Shown here piece after piece: positions 8,840 through 17,827 of a stretch of 64,000 nucleotides of DNA. Both the position numbers and the translations under genes were made by a program. The notes beneath the pieces were generated by a model. The model did not search any database, was not told the origin of the DNA, and saw only the letters and a list, made by a program, of their open reading frames with translations. The DNA is from Actinomycetota bacterium. Its GTDB lineage: Bacteria > Actinomycetota > Actinomycetes > Actinomycetales > Microbacteriaceae. Location: the NCBI GenBank assembly GCA_020160915.1, contig JAIUPK010000001.1, positions 89,645-153,644 of the forward strand, read 5' to 3'. Positions within the stretch are counted from its first letter, which is position 1, and every line of letters starts with the position of its first letter.

Positions 8840-9439
8840 TCAGACGCCCGGAGGCTGGCTCCTCGCCGATTCGGCCCGCACAGCGGCGAAGATCTCGGCC
8901 TGATCCCGGGCGTCGCCCAGGGCGTTGTGCGTCAACTTTCGCCCATTGAGGTACTTCGGCGCAAGGAAACGCATGCTCGTCTGCGCCCAGGTGATCCCCG
9001 CCATCCCCATCGTGTAGCTCTTGATGTCGAGCGCGGCGTGACCGAAGGGGTTGTGACCGAGGAACCGGTCGAAGTAGTCGGCCACGAACATCCAGTCGAA
9101 AGCGGCGTTGAAACCCACGAAGACCGGAACCGTGCCTGCGGGCACCTCGGCCTCGAGCCAGTCGGCGAAGCGCGCCATGGCTTCGGCTGGATCCACCCCG
9201 TCGCGAGCGAGGTCATCGAGGGAGAGCCCGCCCACGGCACGAGCTGACTCCACGACGAGCTGGGAGGTGGGCTTGAGCTCCACGTAGAAGCCGCGCTCCG
9301 GGGCATCCACGAGGCAGGCCCCGACGGAGAGCATCGAGTACCGGCCGGGCGTCGGCCCCGAGGTCTCGATGTCGACCGACACGAACGTCTCCGGCCGCGG
9401 CGGCGGAATGGGAGCAGCGATGTCCTCGGGATCAGGCAT
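8840..9439 (-). CDS. DEDDh-family 3'-5' exonuclease (DnaQ/RNase T-like)
   Basis: 199-aa stand-alone exonuclease domain. The three Exo motifs are readable: Exo I FVSVDIETSGPTPG near residue 20 (D and E), Exo II VGFNAAFDWMFVADYF near residue 110 (D), and Exo III LTHNALGDARDQAEIF near the C-terminus (H and D, the DEDDh subtype). Such proteins trim DNA or RNA 3' ends; substrate cannot be assigned from sequence. A proline-rich stretch (AAPIPPPRPE) precedes the domain. It is followed 28 bases later by the uncharacterised 442-aa gene on the same strand. Confidence 0.86.
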   Translation of the reverse strand: MPDPEDIAAPIPPPRPETFVSVDIETSGPTPGRYSMLSVGACLVDAPERGFYVELKPTSQLVVESARAVGGLSLDDLARDGVDPAEAMARFADWLEAEVPAGTVPVFVGFNAAFDWMFVADYFDRFLGHNPFGHAALDIKSYTMGMAGITWAQTSMRFLAPKYLNGRKLTHNALGDARDQAEIFAAVRAESARSQPPGV

Positions 9440-9523
9440 ACAGGCTCACGACTGCCTCACGGAGCGCAGACAGCCGCTGTCGGTCGTCATGCATGATGGT
9501 GCCGATCTGTTGCGTGGATGTCG

Positions 9524-10324
9524 CTACTGGGCGCGCGCGAGGCGCTTGCGCCGCGCCGCCGACGTGGTCTGGGCGACCACAACGATCACCAGCGCGAGGA
9601 TGAAGACCGCAGAGGCGATCACGTTGGCCTCGGGCGGCATGCCGCGCGCCGCGGCGGTGTACACGAAGACGGGGAACGTCTCCACGCCGCCATTGTTGAA
9701 GCGCGTGATGATGAAGTCGTCGAAGCTCAAGGCGAACGACAGCAGCGCCGCGGCGATGATGCCCGGCATCAGCAGGGGCAGAGTGATGCGGGTGAACACC
9801 TGGAACGCCGAACCGTAGAGGTCGCGACCGGCCTCCTCCAGTGCGGGGTCCAGGCTGGCGACGCGCGCCTTCACGGTGACCACCACGAAGCTGAGGCAGA
9901 ACAACGCGTGGGCGATGATGATCGTGCCCAGCCCCTTGGGAACTCCGGCCGTCAGGAACTGGGCCGCAAGCCCCGCACCCAGCACTACCTCAGGCGTGGC
10001 CATCGGCAGGAACAGCAGCAGGCTGATCACGGAACGCCCGCGGAAGCGGTACCGGGCCAGCGCAATCGCCAGCAGCGTGCCCAGAACAGTTGCGATCAGG
10101 GTGGCAACAACACCGACGAGGATGCTCGTGCCGAAGGCCGCACACACCCCCTGCGCATCGCAGACATTCGTCCAGTTGTCGAGCGTGAAGCCCACCCAGA
10201 CGATGTTGGACTTCACCGAATCGTTGAACGAGAAGACGAAGGTGTAGACGATCGGCGTGAGAAGGAAGATGAGCGCTAGCGCCGAATACAGCGGTAGCAG
10301 CCACTTGCCGAGTGAGAATCTCAC
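9524..10324 (-). CDS. potC: Polyamine ABC transporter permease, PotC-like
   Basis: Inner-membrane permease of a spermidine/putrescine-type importer. The 266-aa protein has about six transmembrane helices and the ABC coupling (EAA) loop, seen as ALEEAGRDLYGSAFQVFTRITLPLLMPGI. The GTG start overlaps the potB stop by 4 bases (GTGA), so the permeases are made together. It is the last gene of the potD-potA-potB-potC set on this strand. Confidence 0.9.
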   Translation of the reverse strand: MRFSLGKWLLPLYSALALIFLLTPIVYTFVFSFNDSVKSNIVWVGFTLDNWTNVCDAQGVCAAFGTSILVGVVATLIATVLGTLLAIALARYRFRGRSVISLLLFLPMATPEVVLGAGLAAQFLTAGVPKGLGTIIIAHALFCLSFVVVTVKARVASLDPALEEAGRDLYGSAFQVFTRITLPLLMPGIIAAALLSFALSFDDFIITRFNNGGVETFPVFVYTAAARGMPPEANVIASAVFILALVIVVVAQTTSAARRKRLARAQ

Positions 10325-11235
10325 AGCAGGTCCTCCGTTCCGGTGCGTCGCACGTAGATGCCGACGATCACGAGAATCAGACCCATCAGGATGACCGACA
10401 GAGCTGCGGCCTCCGGGTAGTTCAGCAAGCCGAGGAAGTTGGCTTCGATCGCGTTACCGACCATCTGGGTCTGCGCGGATCCGAGGAAGCTCGAACTCGC
10501 ATTGATGTAGTCACCGGACGCCGGGATGAAGGTCAGCAGCGTGCCCGAGACGATCCCGGGCAGCGACAGCGGCAGGGTGACCTTCCAGAATGTCGTCGCC
10601 GGACTCGCGTACAGGTCGGCTCCCGCCTCCAGGTAGCGGGTGTCGAGGCGCTCGAGCGTGGTGTAGATCGGCAGGGTCATGAACGGCAGGAAGTTGTAGG
10701 TCAGGCCGAAGATGACCGAGAAGGCGGTGCCAGTCAGGTGCCCGTCGGCGGGCAGCACGGAGAGCGACTTCAATGCCTGCACGAGAGGGGTGTCATCCGC
10801 CATCAACTGCTTCCAGGCAAGGGTGCGCAGCAGGAAGGAGATGAAGAACGGGGCGATGACGAGCGTCAGCAGCATCGCTTGCAGAAGAGGCTTCGACCGG
10901 CACTTCACGCCGATGAAGTAGGCGAGCGGGTAGCCGATGAGCAGCGCCGCGATCGTGGCCACGATCGCGTAGCCGAACGCGCGCAGGAAGTGCGGCCAGT
11001 AGGCCTCGATCACTGTGGCGTAGTTCTCGATCTTGAACGCCTGTTGGAACTGGCCGACATCGCCGAACTCGACCGGCTCCTGGAACGAGGTCAGAACGAG
11101 CGAGACGAGGGGCGTGAGAAAGAACAGGGCAAGGTAGGCGAGCCCCGGCAGCAGCAGGACAAGCGCCACCCAACTGCGCCGCCGTGGTGCCTGCTCGACC
11201 GGACCGGCCGTCGAGCCGAATGCAGCGAAGGCCAT
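10321..11235 (-). CDS. potB: Polyamine ABC transporter permease, PotB-like
   Basis: 304-aa permease subunit with six predicted membrane helices and the EAA loop YLEAGADLYASPATTFWKVTLPLSLPGI. It pairs with PotC to form the transmembrane channel and contacts PotA. It begins 3 bases after the potA stop and overlaps potC by 4 bases, showing one operon. Substrate (putrescine, spermidine or a related amine) is inferred from the solute-binding protein and the putrescine catabolic genes elsewhere in the window. Confidence 0.9.
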   Translation of the reverse strand: MAFAAFGSTAGPVEQAPRRRSWVALVLLLPGLAYLALFFLTPLVSLVLTSFQEPVEFGDVGQFQQAFKIENYATVIEAYWPHFLRAFGYAIVATIAALLIGYPLAYFIGVKCRSKPLLQAMLLTLVIAPFFISFLLRTLAWKQLMADDTPLVQALKSLSVLPADGHLTGTAFSVIFGLTYNFLPFMTLPIYTTLERLDTRYLEAGADLYASPATTFWKVTLPLSLPGIVSGTLLTFIPASGDYINASSSFLGSAQTQMVGNAIEANFLGLLNYPEAAALSVILMGLILVIVGIYVRRTGTEDLL

Positions 11236-11238
11236 GCG

Positions 11239-12438
11239 CTAGGCCTCCTCGATCTCCGCGAGAAGCTCGTGCCGGGTCTGCAGCGCGATCGTGGCGGTGT
11301 CGGTGTCAGCCGAGAACTTCGGTGTGTGCTCCGGCTCATCGAGTAGACCGAAACCGTGATCGACCGTCCAGCTGACCCAGGCCTCAGCCCCGAGGTTCAC
11401 GACGGGACCGAAGACCATGTTCTGGGCGAAGACGGTGATGAGCCCGATGCCGGGCACCGCGATCTGGTACTGGGTGCTGACGCCCGAGAACGAGACATCC
11501 GTCACCCGACCAGGGCCGAGGATGTTGACGCCCGGCGCCTTCTTCGGCGCCTCGGTGTGCAGCATGAGCTTCTCCGGACGCACGCCGATGGTGATCTCGC
11601 CCGTGTGACGCTGCGCCCGATCCTTCGGCACCTCGATCTTGACACCGGCAATGTCGACGACGATCGAGTCGCCCTTCGAGTTGGTGACGTCGCCCGTGAA
11701 CAGATTGGACTGGCCCAGGAAGTTGGCGACGAATGCCGTCTTGGGCAACTCGTACAGTTCCTCGGGGGCACCCATCTGCTCGATCTGGCCCTTGTTCATG
11801 ACCGCGACCGTGTCGGCCATGGTCATGGCCTCCTCCTGATCGTGGGTGACGTGGAGGAAGGTCAGTCCCACCTCGTTCTGAATGGCCTTGAGTTCGAGCT
11901 GCATCTGACGGCGCAGCTTGAGGTCGAGGGCGCCCAACGGCTCATCGAGCAGGAGCAGTGCCGGGCGGTTGACGACCGCTCGGGCGAGCGCGACGCGCTG
12001 CTGCTGCCCACCGGACAGCTGCTGAGGCTTGCGTGCCGAGAGGTGGTCGAGTTCCACCAGTCGCAGTGCTTCGTGGGCCTTGCCCGTGGCATCCGCGATT
12101 CCACGACGCTTGAGGCCGAACGACACATTCTCGAGCACGGTCATGTGCGGAAACAGCGCGTAGCTCTGGAACACCGTGTTGACCGGCCGCTTGAAACTCT
12201 TGACCGAGGTGACATCCTTGCCACCGATCAGGATGCGACCCGACGTCGGCTGCTCGAGCCCGGCGACCAGTCGCAGCGTGGTCGTCTTGCCGCACCCCGA
12301 CGGGCCGAGCAGTGCGAAGAACGAGCCCGCTGGGATGGTGAGATCGAGATCCTCGATCGCCGTGAACCCGGGGAACCGCTTGTGCAGACCAACCAGCTCA
12401 AGATCCGCGCCCGCCTCCGCGAATGCACCAGCGGCCAT
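11239..12438 (-). CDS. potA: Polyamine ABC transporter ATP-binding protein, PotA-like
   Basis: 399-aa ATPase that powers the importer. Visible are Walker A LLGPSGCGKTTTLRLVAG, the signature LSGGQQQRVALARAV, Walker B ALLLLDEPLGALD and the switch histidine in LHVTHDQEEAMTMAD. The C-terminal part is the TOBE-type regulatory domain found in PotA/MalK-like ATPases (EITIGVRPEKLML). The ATG overlaps the potD stop by one base (TGATG). Confidence 0.93.
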   Translation of the reverse strand: MAAGAFAEAGADLELVGLHKRFPGFTAIEDLDLTIPAGSFFALLGPSGCGKTTTLRLVAGLEQPTSGRILIGGKDVTSVKSFKRPVNTVFQSYALFPHMTVLENVSFGLKRRGIADATGKAHEALRLVELDHLSARKPQQLSGGQQQRVALARAVVNRPALLLLDEPLGALDLKLRRQMQLELKAIQNEVGLTFLHVTHDQEEAMTMADTVAVMNKGQIEQMGAPEELYELPKTAFVANFLGQSNLFTGDVTNSKGDSIVVDIAGVKIEVPKDRAQRHTGEITIGVRPEKLMLHTEAPKKAPGVNILGPGRVTDVSFSGVSTQYQIAVPGIGLITVFAQNMVFGPVVNLGAEAWVSWTVDHGFGLLDEPEHTPKFSADTDTATIALQTRHELLAEIEEA

Positions 12439-13652
12439 CAGGCGCCCAGCTTGACGCGCTGGAACTCCGCGTTGAACGCCTGATCGTCGGCCGAGTCGAG
12501 CGTGCGGAAGATATGGGCATTCGACAGCGTGTCAGCATCCGGGAAGATGAGCTGGTTGTCGGCGACCTCCGGGAACTTCTCGGCGGCGACCTCCTTGGCA
12601 CCGACGACCGGGGTGATGTAGTTGACCCAGGCGGCGACCTCGGCGGCGACCTCAGGCTCGTAGTAGTAGTTCATGAGCGTCTCGGCGTTGGCCTTGCGCG
12701 GGGAGCCCATGGGCACGACGAAGGTGTCGCCCCACAGAGTGCCGCCGGTCTCGGGCAGCGCGAACTTCCACTTCTCGTAGCCGGCCTCTGCGTTGAGCAC
12801 CGTGATGTCGCCAGACCAGGCGATCGCGGCGATGGCATCTCCGGAGACGAAGTCCTGCATGTACTCGTTGCCCTTGATGCCGAAGATCTGACCAGAAGCG
12901 ACGTTCTCCTCGAGCACAGCGATCGCGGCCTGGTACTCGTCGGTGCCCCAGTCCTCACTCGAGATGTCGACGCCTTGGCTCAGCAGGAGGATGCCCATGG
13001 TGTCGCGCATCTCGCTGAGCACCGTGACCTTGCCCTTGAGCGCGGGCTTCCACAGGTCGTCGACGCTCTTGATGCCGGCAGGGATCTCCTCGGTGTTCCA
13101 CGCGAGGCCCGCGAAACCGTTCTGCCAGGGCAGCGACTTGGCGCGACCGGGGTCGAAGTCGGGGTTGAGTAGGGCGGGGGCGAGGTTCTTCTTGTTCGGG
13201 ATGTTCGCGGCATCCAGATCCTGCACGTAACCGAAGCGAATGAGGCGGGCGACCATCCACTCGGTCAGGCAGAAGGTGTCTGCCCCGGTGAACTGACCGA
13301 GAGCCAGCTGATCCTTGATCGTGCCGTAGTAGGTGTTGTTGTCGTCGATATCGACCTTGTACTCGACGCTGATGCCCGTCTGATCCTGGAAACGCACGAG
13401 GGTCGGGTAGTTGCCGTCGTCATCCTCGTCGATGTAGGCAGGCCAGTTCGACCACGTCAGAGTCTTGTCGGTGGCTGAGATGTCCTCGGCCGGCTTCGGC
13501 GCTCCGGCGCTGGTCGGAGCACAGGCGGCAAGGGCAAGTGCACCGGCGCCGATACCAGCGCCCTGCAGAATGTTGCGCCGGGAGAACTGCATCCTCCGCG
13601 CCTGCACGACGAGCTCACGGACGATCGGGTCTTGGGGAAGTTGTCTGGTCAT
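12438..13652 (-). CDS. potD: Polyamine-binding lipoprotein (PotD/PotF-like) with twin-arginine signal
   Basis: 404-aa extracellular solute-binding protein that delivers polyamines to PotBC. The N-terminus has a Tat-type motif SRRNILQG (Arg25-Arg26) followed by a hydrophobic stretch and the lipobox LAAC (Cys44), so it is probably exported folded by Tat and lipid-anchored. ATG at 13652 is preceded by GAAGGAG 8 bases upstream; Met21 is an alternative start. Family features include TLTWSNWPAYID at the start of the mature domain and the ends of the two lobes. As first gene of the operon it faces alanine dehydrogenase across a 170-bp control region containing an inverted repeat. Confidence 0.9.
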   Translation of the reverse strand: MTRQLPQDPIVRELVVQARRMQFSRRNILQGAGIGAGALALAACAPTSAGAPKPAEDISATDKTLTWSNWPAYIDEDDDGNYPTLVRFQDQTGISVEYKVDIDDNNTYYGTIKDQLALGQFTGADTFCLTEWMVARLIRFGYVQDLDAANIPNKKNLAPALLNPDFDPGRAKSLPWQNGFAGLAWNTEEIPAGIKSVDDLWKPALKGKVTVLSEMRDTMGILLLSQGVDISSEDWGTDEYQAAIAVLEENVASGQIFGIKGNEYMQDFVSGDAIAAIAWSGDITVLNAEAGYEKWKFALPETGGTLWGDTFVVPMGSPRKANAETLMNYYYEPEVAAEVAAWVNYITPVVGAKEVAAEKFPEVADNQLIFPDADTLSNAHIFRTLDSADDQAFNAEFQRVKLGA

Positions 13653-13743
13653 CGGGGCAGCTCCTTCGGTTCACGCGTGCGTCGATACTGACACAGGTCA
13701 GTCCCCGGACACACCCCGAGGGAGCAAAAGGCGCACTTCGTAA

Positions 13744-13786
13744 CACAAATTTCACGAAATCAGCATGAAGACGCCCGAAATTTGTG
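13744..13786. promoter_or_regulatory. Long inverted repeat in the potD/ald divergent control region
   Basis: CACAAATTTC at 13744-13753 and its exact reverse complement GAAATTTGTG at 13777-13786 form 10-bp arms separated by 23 bases (33 bases centre to centre, about three helical turns). The region is AT-rich compared with its surroundings and lies 37 bases upstream of the ald start and about 92 bases upstream of potD. Lrp/AsnC proteins such as AldR control ald in other actinobacteria and bind repeated AT-rich sites, so this is a plausible binding site; regulator identity is inference. Confidence 0.5.
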
Positions 13787-13822
13787 CGGAATCCATGGTG
13801 TACGCCCAGTACGCTGTTGGGC

Positions 13823-14941
13823 ATGAAGGTCGCCGTTCCCCGAGAGATCAAGAACAACGAGTTCCGCGTAGCGATCACGCCCGCAGGCGTGCACGACCTG
13901 GTCGGGCACGGCCACGAGGTGCTGATCGAGACCGGTGCGGGCCTCGGCTCGTCAATCCCCGATGACGCCTACGTGGCCGCTGGCGCCTCCATCGCGCCGG
14001 ATGCGGCCACGGTCTGGGCTGCGGCCGAACTCCTGCTCAAGGTCAAGGAGCCGATCGAGTCCGAGTACGGCTACTTCCGCAGCGACCTGCTGCTGTTCAC
14101 CTACCTCCACCTCGCCGCCGAGCCCGAGTTGACCACCGCCCTCACCAGTTCTGGCGTCACCGCCATCGCGTACGAGACGGTGCAACTGCCGAACCGAGCA
14201 CTTCCGCTTCTCGCGCCGATGAGCGAGGTCGCGGGTCGCCTCGCTCCGATCGTGGGAGCGAACGCGATGCTCAAGCCCAATGGCGGGCCCGGCCTCCTCG
14301 TGCCTGGCGTCCCCGGAACTCACAACGCCCGTGTTGTCGTGCTCGGCGGCGGGGTGGCGGGCACGAACGCCGTCTCGGTCGCAGTCGGCCTGGGGGCCGA
14401 GGTGACAGTGCTCGACACCAACATCCAACGCCTGCGCGAACTCGACGCTCTCTACGCGGGCCGTGTGCACACGGTCGCCTCGAACGGATTCGAGATCGAA
14501 CGTGCCCTGCTCACCGCAGATCTCGTGATCGGTTCGGTGCTTGTGCCCGGAGCGAAGGCACCGAAGCTGGTGAGCAATGATCTGGTCTCGCGGATGAAGC
14601 CGGGCAGTGTGCTCGTGGACATCGCCGTCGACCAGGGTGGCTGTTTTGCCGACACACGCCCGACGACCCATGCCGACCCGACCTTCGCTGTGCACGGCTC
14701 GCTGTTCTACTGCGTCGCCAACATGCCCGGTGCTGTGCCGAACACCTCGACGTACGCGTTGACGAATGCGACCATGCCCTACGTGCGGGCGATCGCCAAC
14801 CATGGTTGGCTCGAAGCCCTGCGCGCAGATCCGGCCCTCGCACTCGGTCTCAATGCCCATGCGGGTTCGATCGTGAACGCGCCGGTTGCCGCGGCCCACG
14901 GCCTCAAGCACACCGAGCTCGCCGCGATTCTCGCAGCCTAG
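13823..14941 (+). CDS. ald: Alanine dehydrogenase
   Basis: NAD-dependent enzyme interconverting L-alanine with pyruvate and ammonia. The start at 13823 gives the canonical N-terminus MKVAVPREIKNNEFRVAITP; a longer reading from 13784 has no family support. Other signatures are LLKVKEP, LFTYLHLA, the Rossmann motif VVVLGGGVAGTNAVSVA and PGSVLVDIAVDQGGCF. 372 aa is the normal length. The gene is divergent from the polyamine operon. It could regenerate pyruvate used as amino acceptor by amine aminotransferases, which is an inference from context. It converges on the EccC-like gene, 24 bases between stops. Confidence 0.96.
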   Translation: MKVAVPREIKNNEFRVAITPAGVHDLVGHGHEVLIETGAGLGSSIPDDAYVAAGASIAPDAATVWAAAELLLKVKEPIESEYGYFRSDLLLFTYLHLAAEPELTTALTSSGVTAIAYETVQLPNRALPLLAPMSEVAGRLAPIVGANAMLKPNGGPGLLVPGVPGTHNARVVVLGGGVAGTNAVSVAVGLGAEVTVLDTNIQRLRELDALYAGRVHTVASNGFEIERALLTADLVIGSVLVPGAKAPKLVSNDLVSRMKPGSVLVDIAVDQGGCFADTRPTTHADPTFAVHGSLFYCVANMPGAVPNTSTYALTNATMPYVRAIANHGWLEALRADPALALGLNAHAGSIVNAPVAAAHGLKHTELAAILAA

Positions 14942-14965
14942 GACTACAGTTCAGTCGCGGGCGGG

Positions 14966-17737
14966 CTAGTCGAGGCGCACTCGGCGTGCCGATCCGTCCT
15001 CGTTGAGCTGCCAGCACTGACCCGGCGCAAGAGGCGGGGGCAGCTGCCGGGACCTCGTGATCGCGCGGAAGTCGGCGGGGGTGCATCCGTCGAGAATGAT
15101 GTCGGCCTGGGTTCGCAGGGCCGCTACCGCCCCCCATCGTGACTGCCACTCGTCGAGATCGCCGACGATTGTCACGCCGGGAAGAGCCACCGATCGGAGT
15201 TCGGGTCCGACGTCGGCGAGCGCAACTGCCGACGGCCACCTGGCCAACAGTGGTGCGACCCGGCTCGTCACGATGGCTCGCGCGCGCCGCGGGTCCAGTA
15301 GCGGCGCGACCGTCGGCCCGGTCACCGGTAGGGGCGGCGGGTCGGCCACCACCTGCATCCACTGCCCACGCCACAGTCCGCGCCCGGCGGGGAGTGCCGC
15401 GACGAACTGGCCACCCTCTCCCCCGGCCATCACGAAGTCCTGGCGGGAGGAATGGCGCAGCAGGAGCCGGCCGGGCACCAGCGCTGCGAGCCCCTGGGAC
15501 TCCCCCGTGATCCTCTGGGCGCTGAGCAGGGCCGTGATGCCCCGCCCCGGGCCCTCCCGGAGCAGGCGGGCCAGCAAATCCACGAATGCCGCTCGGTACT
15601 CTCCCGTGAACCGCGGAACCACTGCGTCGAGGTCGTCCAGAACGACACACGTCGCCGTGGACGCTGGGGTGTCAAGGGCTGCGACGAGATCGGTGATCAC
15701 ATCCCATGCTCCGTCGGGCTCAGCGGGAACGACCCGAATGCCAGGGTGACCGGTGGCCAGAGCGCGCAGCGCCGTCGACTTGCCGCTGGCGGGCGAACCG
15801 AGCACGAGCAGAGAACCCTCTGCCTCGAGGCTGTGGATGGCCGGCTCCTGATGCTGCTCGGATGGCAGGTCGACGAGGCCGAAACATCCGATGCCGTCGC
15901 GCGGAAGGGCGGCAGCCTTCAGCACGGCAGGAAGAGGCTCGCACCACGGCCGACGCGGCGGCGGAGAATCACTCCATCGTTGCGTGACGAGCGCGACGTC
16001 AGCCCCTGAGGCGAGGGCGAACTGAACCGAGCGTGGTGCTTCACCGGCGAGCCTGAGGACTCCGCGCCCGCGCGCCGTGAGTGGGATCCCCGCGGCGTCG
16101 TCGCACCCCACAACGGCCGAGCTGTCGGCTCGGTTGTTCACCCGAAGCGACACCCTCAGGTCGGCATTCGCCAGGACCCCGTCGCGAACGGCGCCCGCCG
16201 GCCGCTGCGTGCAGAGCACGAGGTGCATACCCAGCGAGCGCCCTCGCGCAGCGAGATCGGCGAACAGCCCGTGCAGATCGGGATGCTCGGCGAGCATCGC
16301 CGCGAATTCATCGACCACGATGACCAGCCGGGGAAGCGAGTCGATCTGTTCGATGGAACGAGCCCCACTGGTCACCAGCAGACGCTCCCGGTGACGCACC
16401 TCGGCCCGCAGGCTGTCGAGCGCGCGCGCCGCCATCATCGCGTCCAGATCGGTGATGATGCCGACGGTGTGCGGCAACCGAGCGAGAGCCGCGAACGTCG
16501 CCCCGCCCTTGTAGTCGATGAGCAGGAATGTGACGTGCTGCGGGGACCGCGACGCGGCCATGGCCAGTATCCACGCGACCAGCAGCTCGCTCTTGCCGCT
16601 TCCGGTGGTGCCCCCGATGACCGCGTGTGGACCGTGGGCCACCAGATCCAGCGTGACCGAGCCGCCAGCGTCCACACCGGGCTCGCACGCGAGGGAGGCG
16701 ACATCGGCAACCTCAGCCGGCCGCAGGAGCGGCGCGAGCTCGACGGCATCCGGCAGCAGGGCATGAGGAGACGTCATGCCCTCGCGGGCGGCATCCCGAG
16801 ACAGGCGGAGGGCCCACGCCGCCGCCTCGATCTCGGTGACCGGCAGCGGGTGAAGCGGATGACGATGGTCGGCGTCGGGATGACTCAGGATACGCAACTG
16901 CCCGTCCACGACACCGAGCACGATGGAGCAGGCGCCGGGGAGATGAGCTGGTGTTTCGGCAACGGCAACGATGGCCAGCGGTACCGCTTCGCCCCTCTGA
17001 CCGAACTCGACGAGGGAGCCGGGCACGCTCGTCGCCGCGGCTTCGTGGGGCAGGTCGTCAAGCCACGCGTCGAATGGTGCAGAACTTGCCGACCGCCAGC
17101 AGTCCGACGGGGATAGTCTCCGTGCGAGCTGGACGGCGATTCCGCGGGCGATCGCCCGGGCAAACACGGGCGGGCCGCTCACACCGATGCCGAGACGCGC
17201 GTCGACTGCCATCGGTGCACCTTCGAGCACCCTGGCCTGATCGGCGAGGTCGGCGATGGCTCGGTCCGAATCGGACGGCGGACCGGAGACGCGAGCTGGA
17301 GGCGAATCCACCGGCAGCATGCTCGGAATCGATGCGGTTCCGACGACAACCAGAATCGGAGACCGCCCATCGCCCCGCCAGCGATGAGGGTCTGGCCCCT
17401 CGTGTGCGACAAGCCGTGCGGGATCCGGGCTCGCGTCGAACAACCTGGTGCGCTCGTCGGCGTGGCGCCGCTCGATCTCGTGCGCGACCCGATCCCGATC
17501 GATCGCGAAGCGCGTGGTCTCGCGACGGCGCAGCTTGCGGGCAGTCCAGCGTGAATCGAAGTATCCGGCAATCGCGGTGGCGGGCCCGAGCGCCGCGAAT
17601 GCGAGAGTGAAGGCCGATCCTGTGACGACGAAGATTCCGACGGCGAGAATCACCGGCGCGGAGGCGGCAATGATCGGAAAGCGGAAGGGCGCCGGACGTT
17701 CGGGCGGGAGGGGCAGCTCGAGCGGTACCGGAGTCAC
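14966..17737 (-). CDS. EccC-like FtsK/SpoIIIE-family membrane ATPase
   Basis: 923-aa P-loop motor related to EccC of type VII secretion. Two transmembrane helices at about 20-62 are followed by a basic cytoplasmic segment. The first ATPase domain has Walker A GGTTGSGKSELL (Lys382), Walker B FLLIDYKGG and VIVVDEFAAML; the second has LGSPASGKSTALRALA (Lys653) and CVVLDDLDAVV. Genuine EccC proteins are longer (about 1200-1400 aa, three ATPase domains), so this is a shortened form. The GTG at 17737 is the only reasonable in-frame start; the SD-like GGGAAG lies unusually close to it. It is the last gene of the kinase/FN3/MoxR operon, 90 bases after the zinc-ribbon/FHA gene. No WXG100 substrate gene is visible nearby. 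Confidence 0.85.
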   Translation of the reverse strand: MTPVPLELPLPPERPAPFRFPIIAASAPVILAVGIFVVTGSAFTLAFAALGPATAIAGYFDSRWTARKLRRRETTRFAIDRDRVAHEIERRHADERTRLFDASPDPARLVAHEGPDPHRWRGDGRSPILVVVGTASIPSMLPVDSPPARVSGPPSDSDRAIADLADQARVLEGAPMAVDARLGIGVSGPPVFARAIARGIAVQLARRLSPSDCWRSASSAPFDAWLDDLPHEAAATSVPGSLVEFGQRGEAVPLAIVAVAETPAHLPGACSIVLGVVDGQLRILSHPDADHRHPLHPLPVTEIEAAAWALRLSRDAAREGMTSPHALLPDAVELAPLLRPAEVADVASLACEPGVDAGGSVTLDLVAHGPHAVIGGTTGSGKSELLVAWILAMAASRSPQHVTFLLIDYKGGATFAALARLPHTVGIITDLDAMMAARALDSLRAEVRHRERLLVTSGARSIEQIDSLPRLVIVVDEFAAMLAEHPDLHGLFADLAARGRSLGMHLVLCTQRPAGAVRDGVLANADLRVSLRVNNRADSSAVVGCDDAAGIPLTARGRGVLRLAGEAPRSVQFALASGADVALVTQRWSDSPPPRRPWCEPLPAVLKAAALPRDGIGCFGLVDLPSEQHQEPAIHSLEAEGSLLVLGSPASGKSTALRALATGHPGIRVVPAEPDGAWDVITDLVAALDTPASTATCVVLDDLDAVVPRFTGEYRAAFVDLLARLLREGPGRGITALLSAQRITGESQGLAALVPGRLLLRHSSRQDFVMAGGEGGQFVAALPAGRGLWRGQWMQVVADPPPLPVTGPTVAPLLDPRRARAIVTSRVAPLLARWPSAVALADVGPELRSVALPGVTIVGDLDEWQSRWGAVAALRTQADIILDGCTPADFRAITRSRQLPPPLAPGQCWQLNEDGSARRVRLD

Positions 17738-17827
17738 CTTCCCACAACACCATGCGGGCGCTCTCGTCAGAACGGCATCGCGCTGCGTCGTGCAGAAATC
17801 GGTGCAGCGCCGGATGGTGCGGAGGTG

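Noticed and set aside
10312-12483. Two plus-strand frames of about 345 and 375 codons antisense to potB and potA
   Set aside because: The minus-strand genes carry full ABC transporter motifs; the plus frames are low-complexity Arg/Asp/Glu/Gly sequences expected by codon bias.
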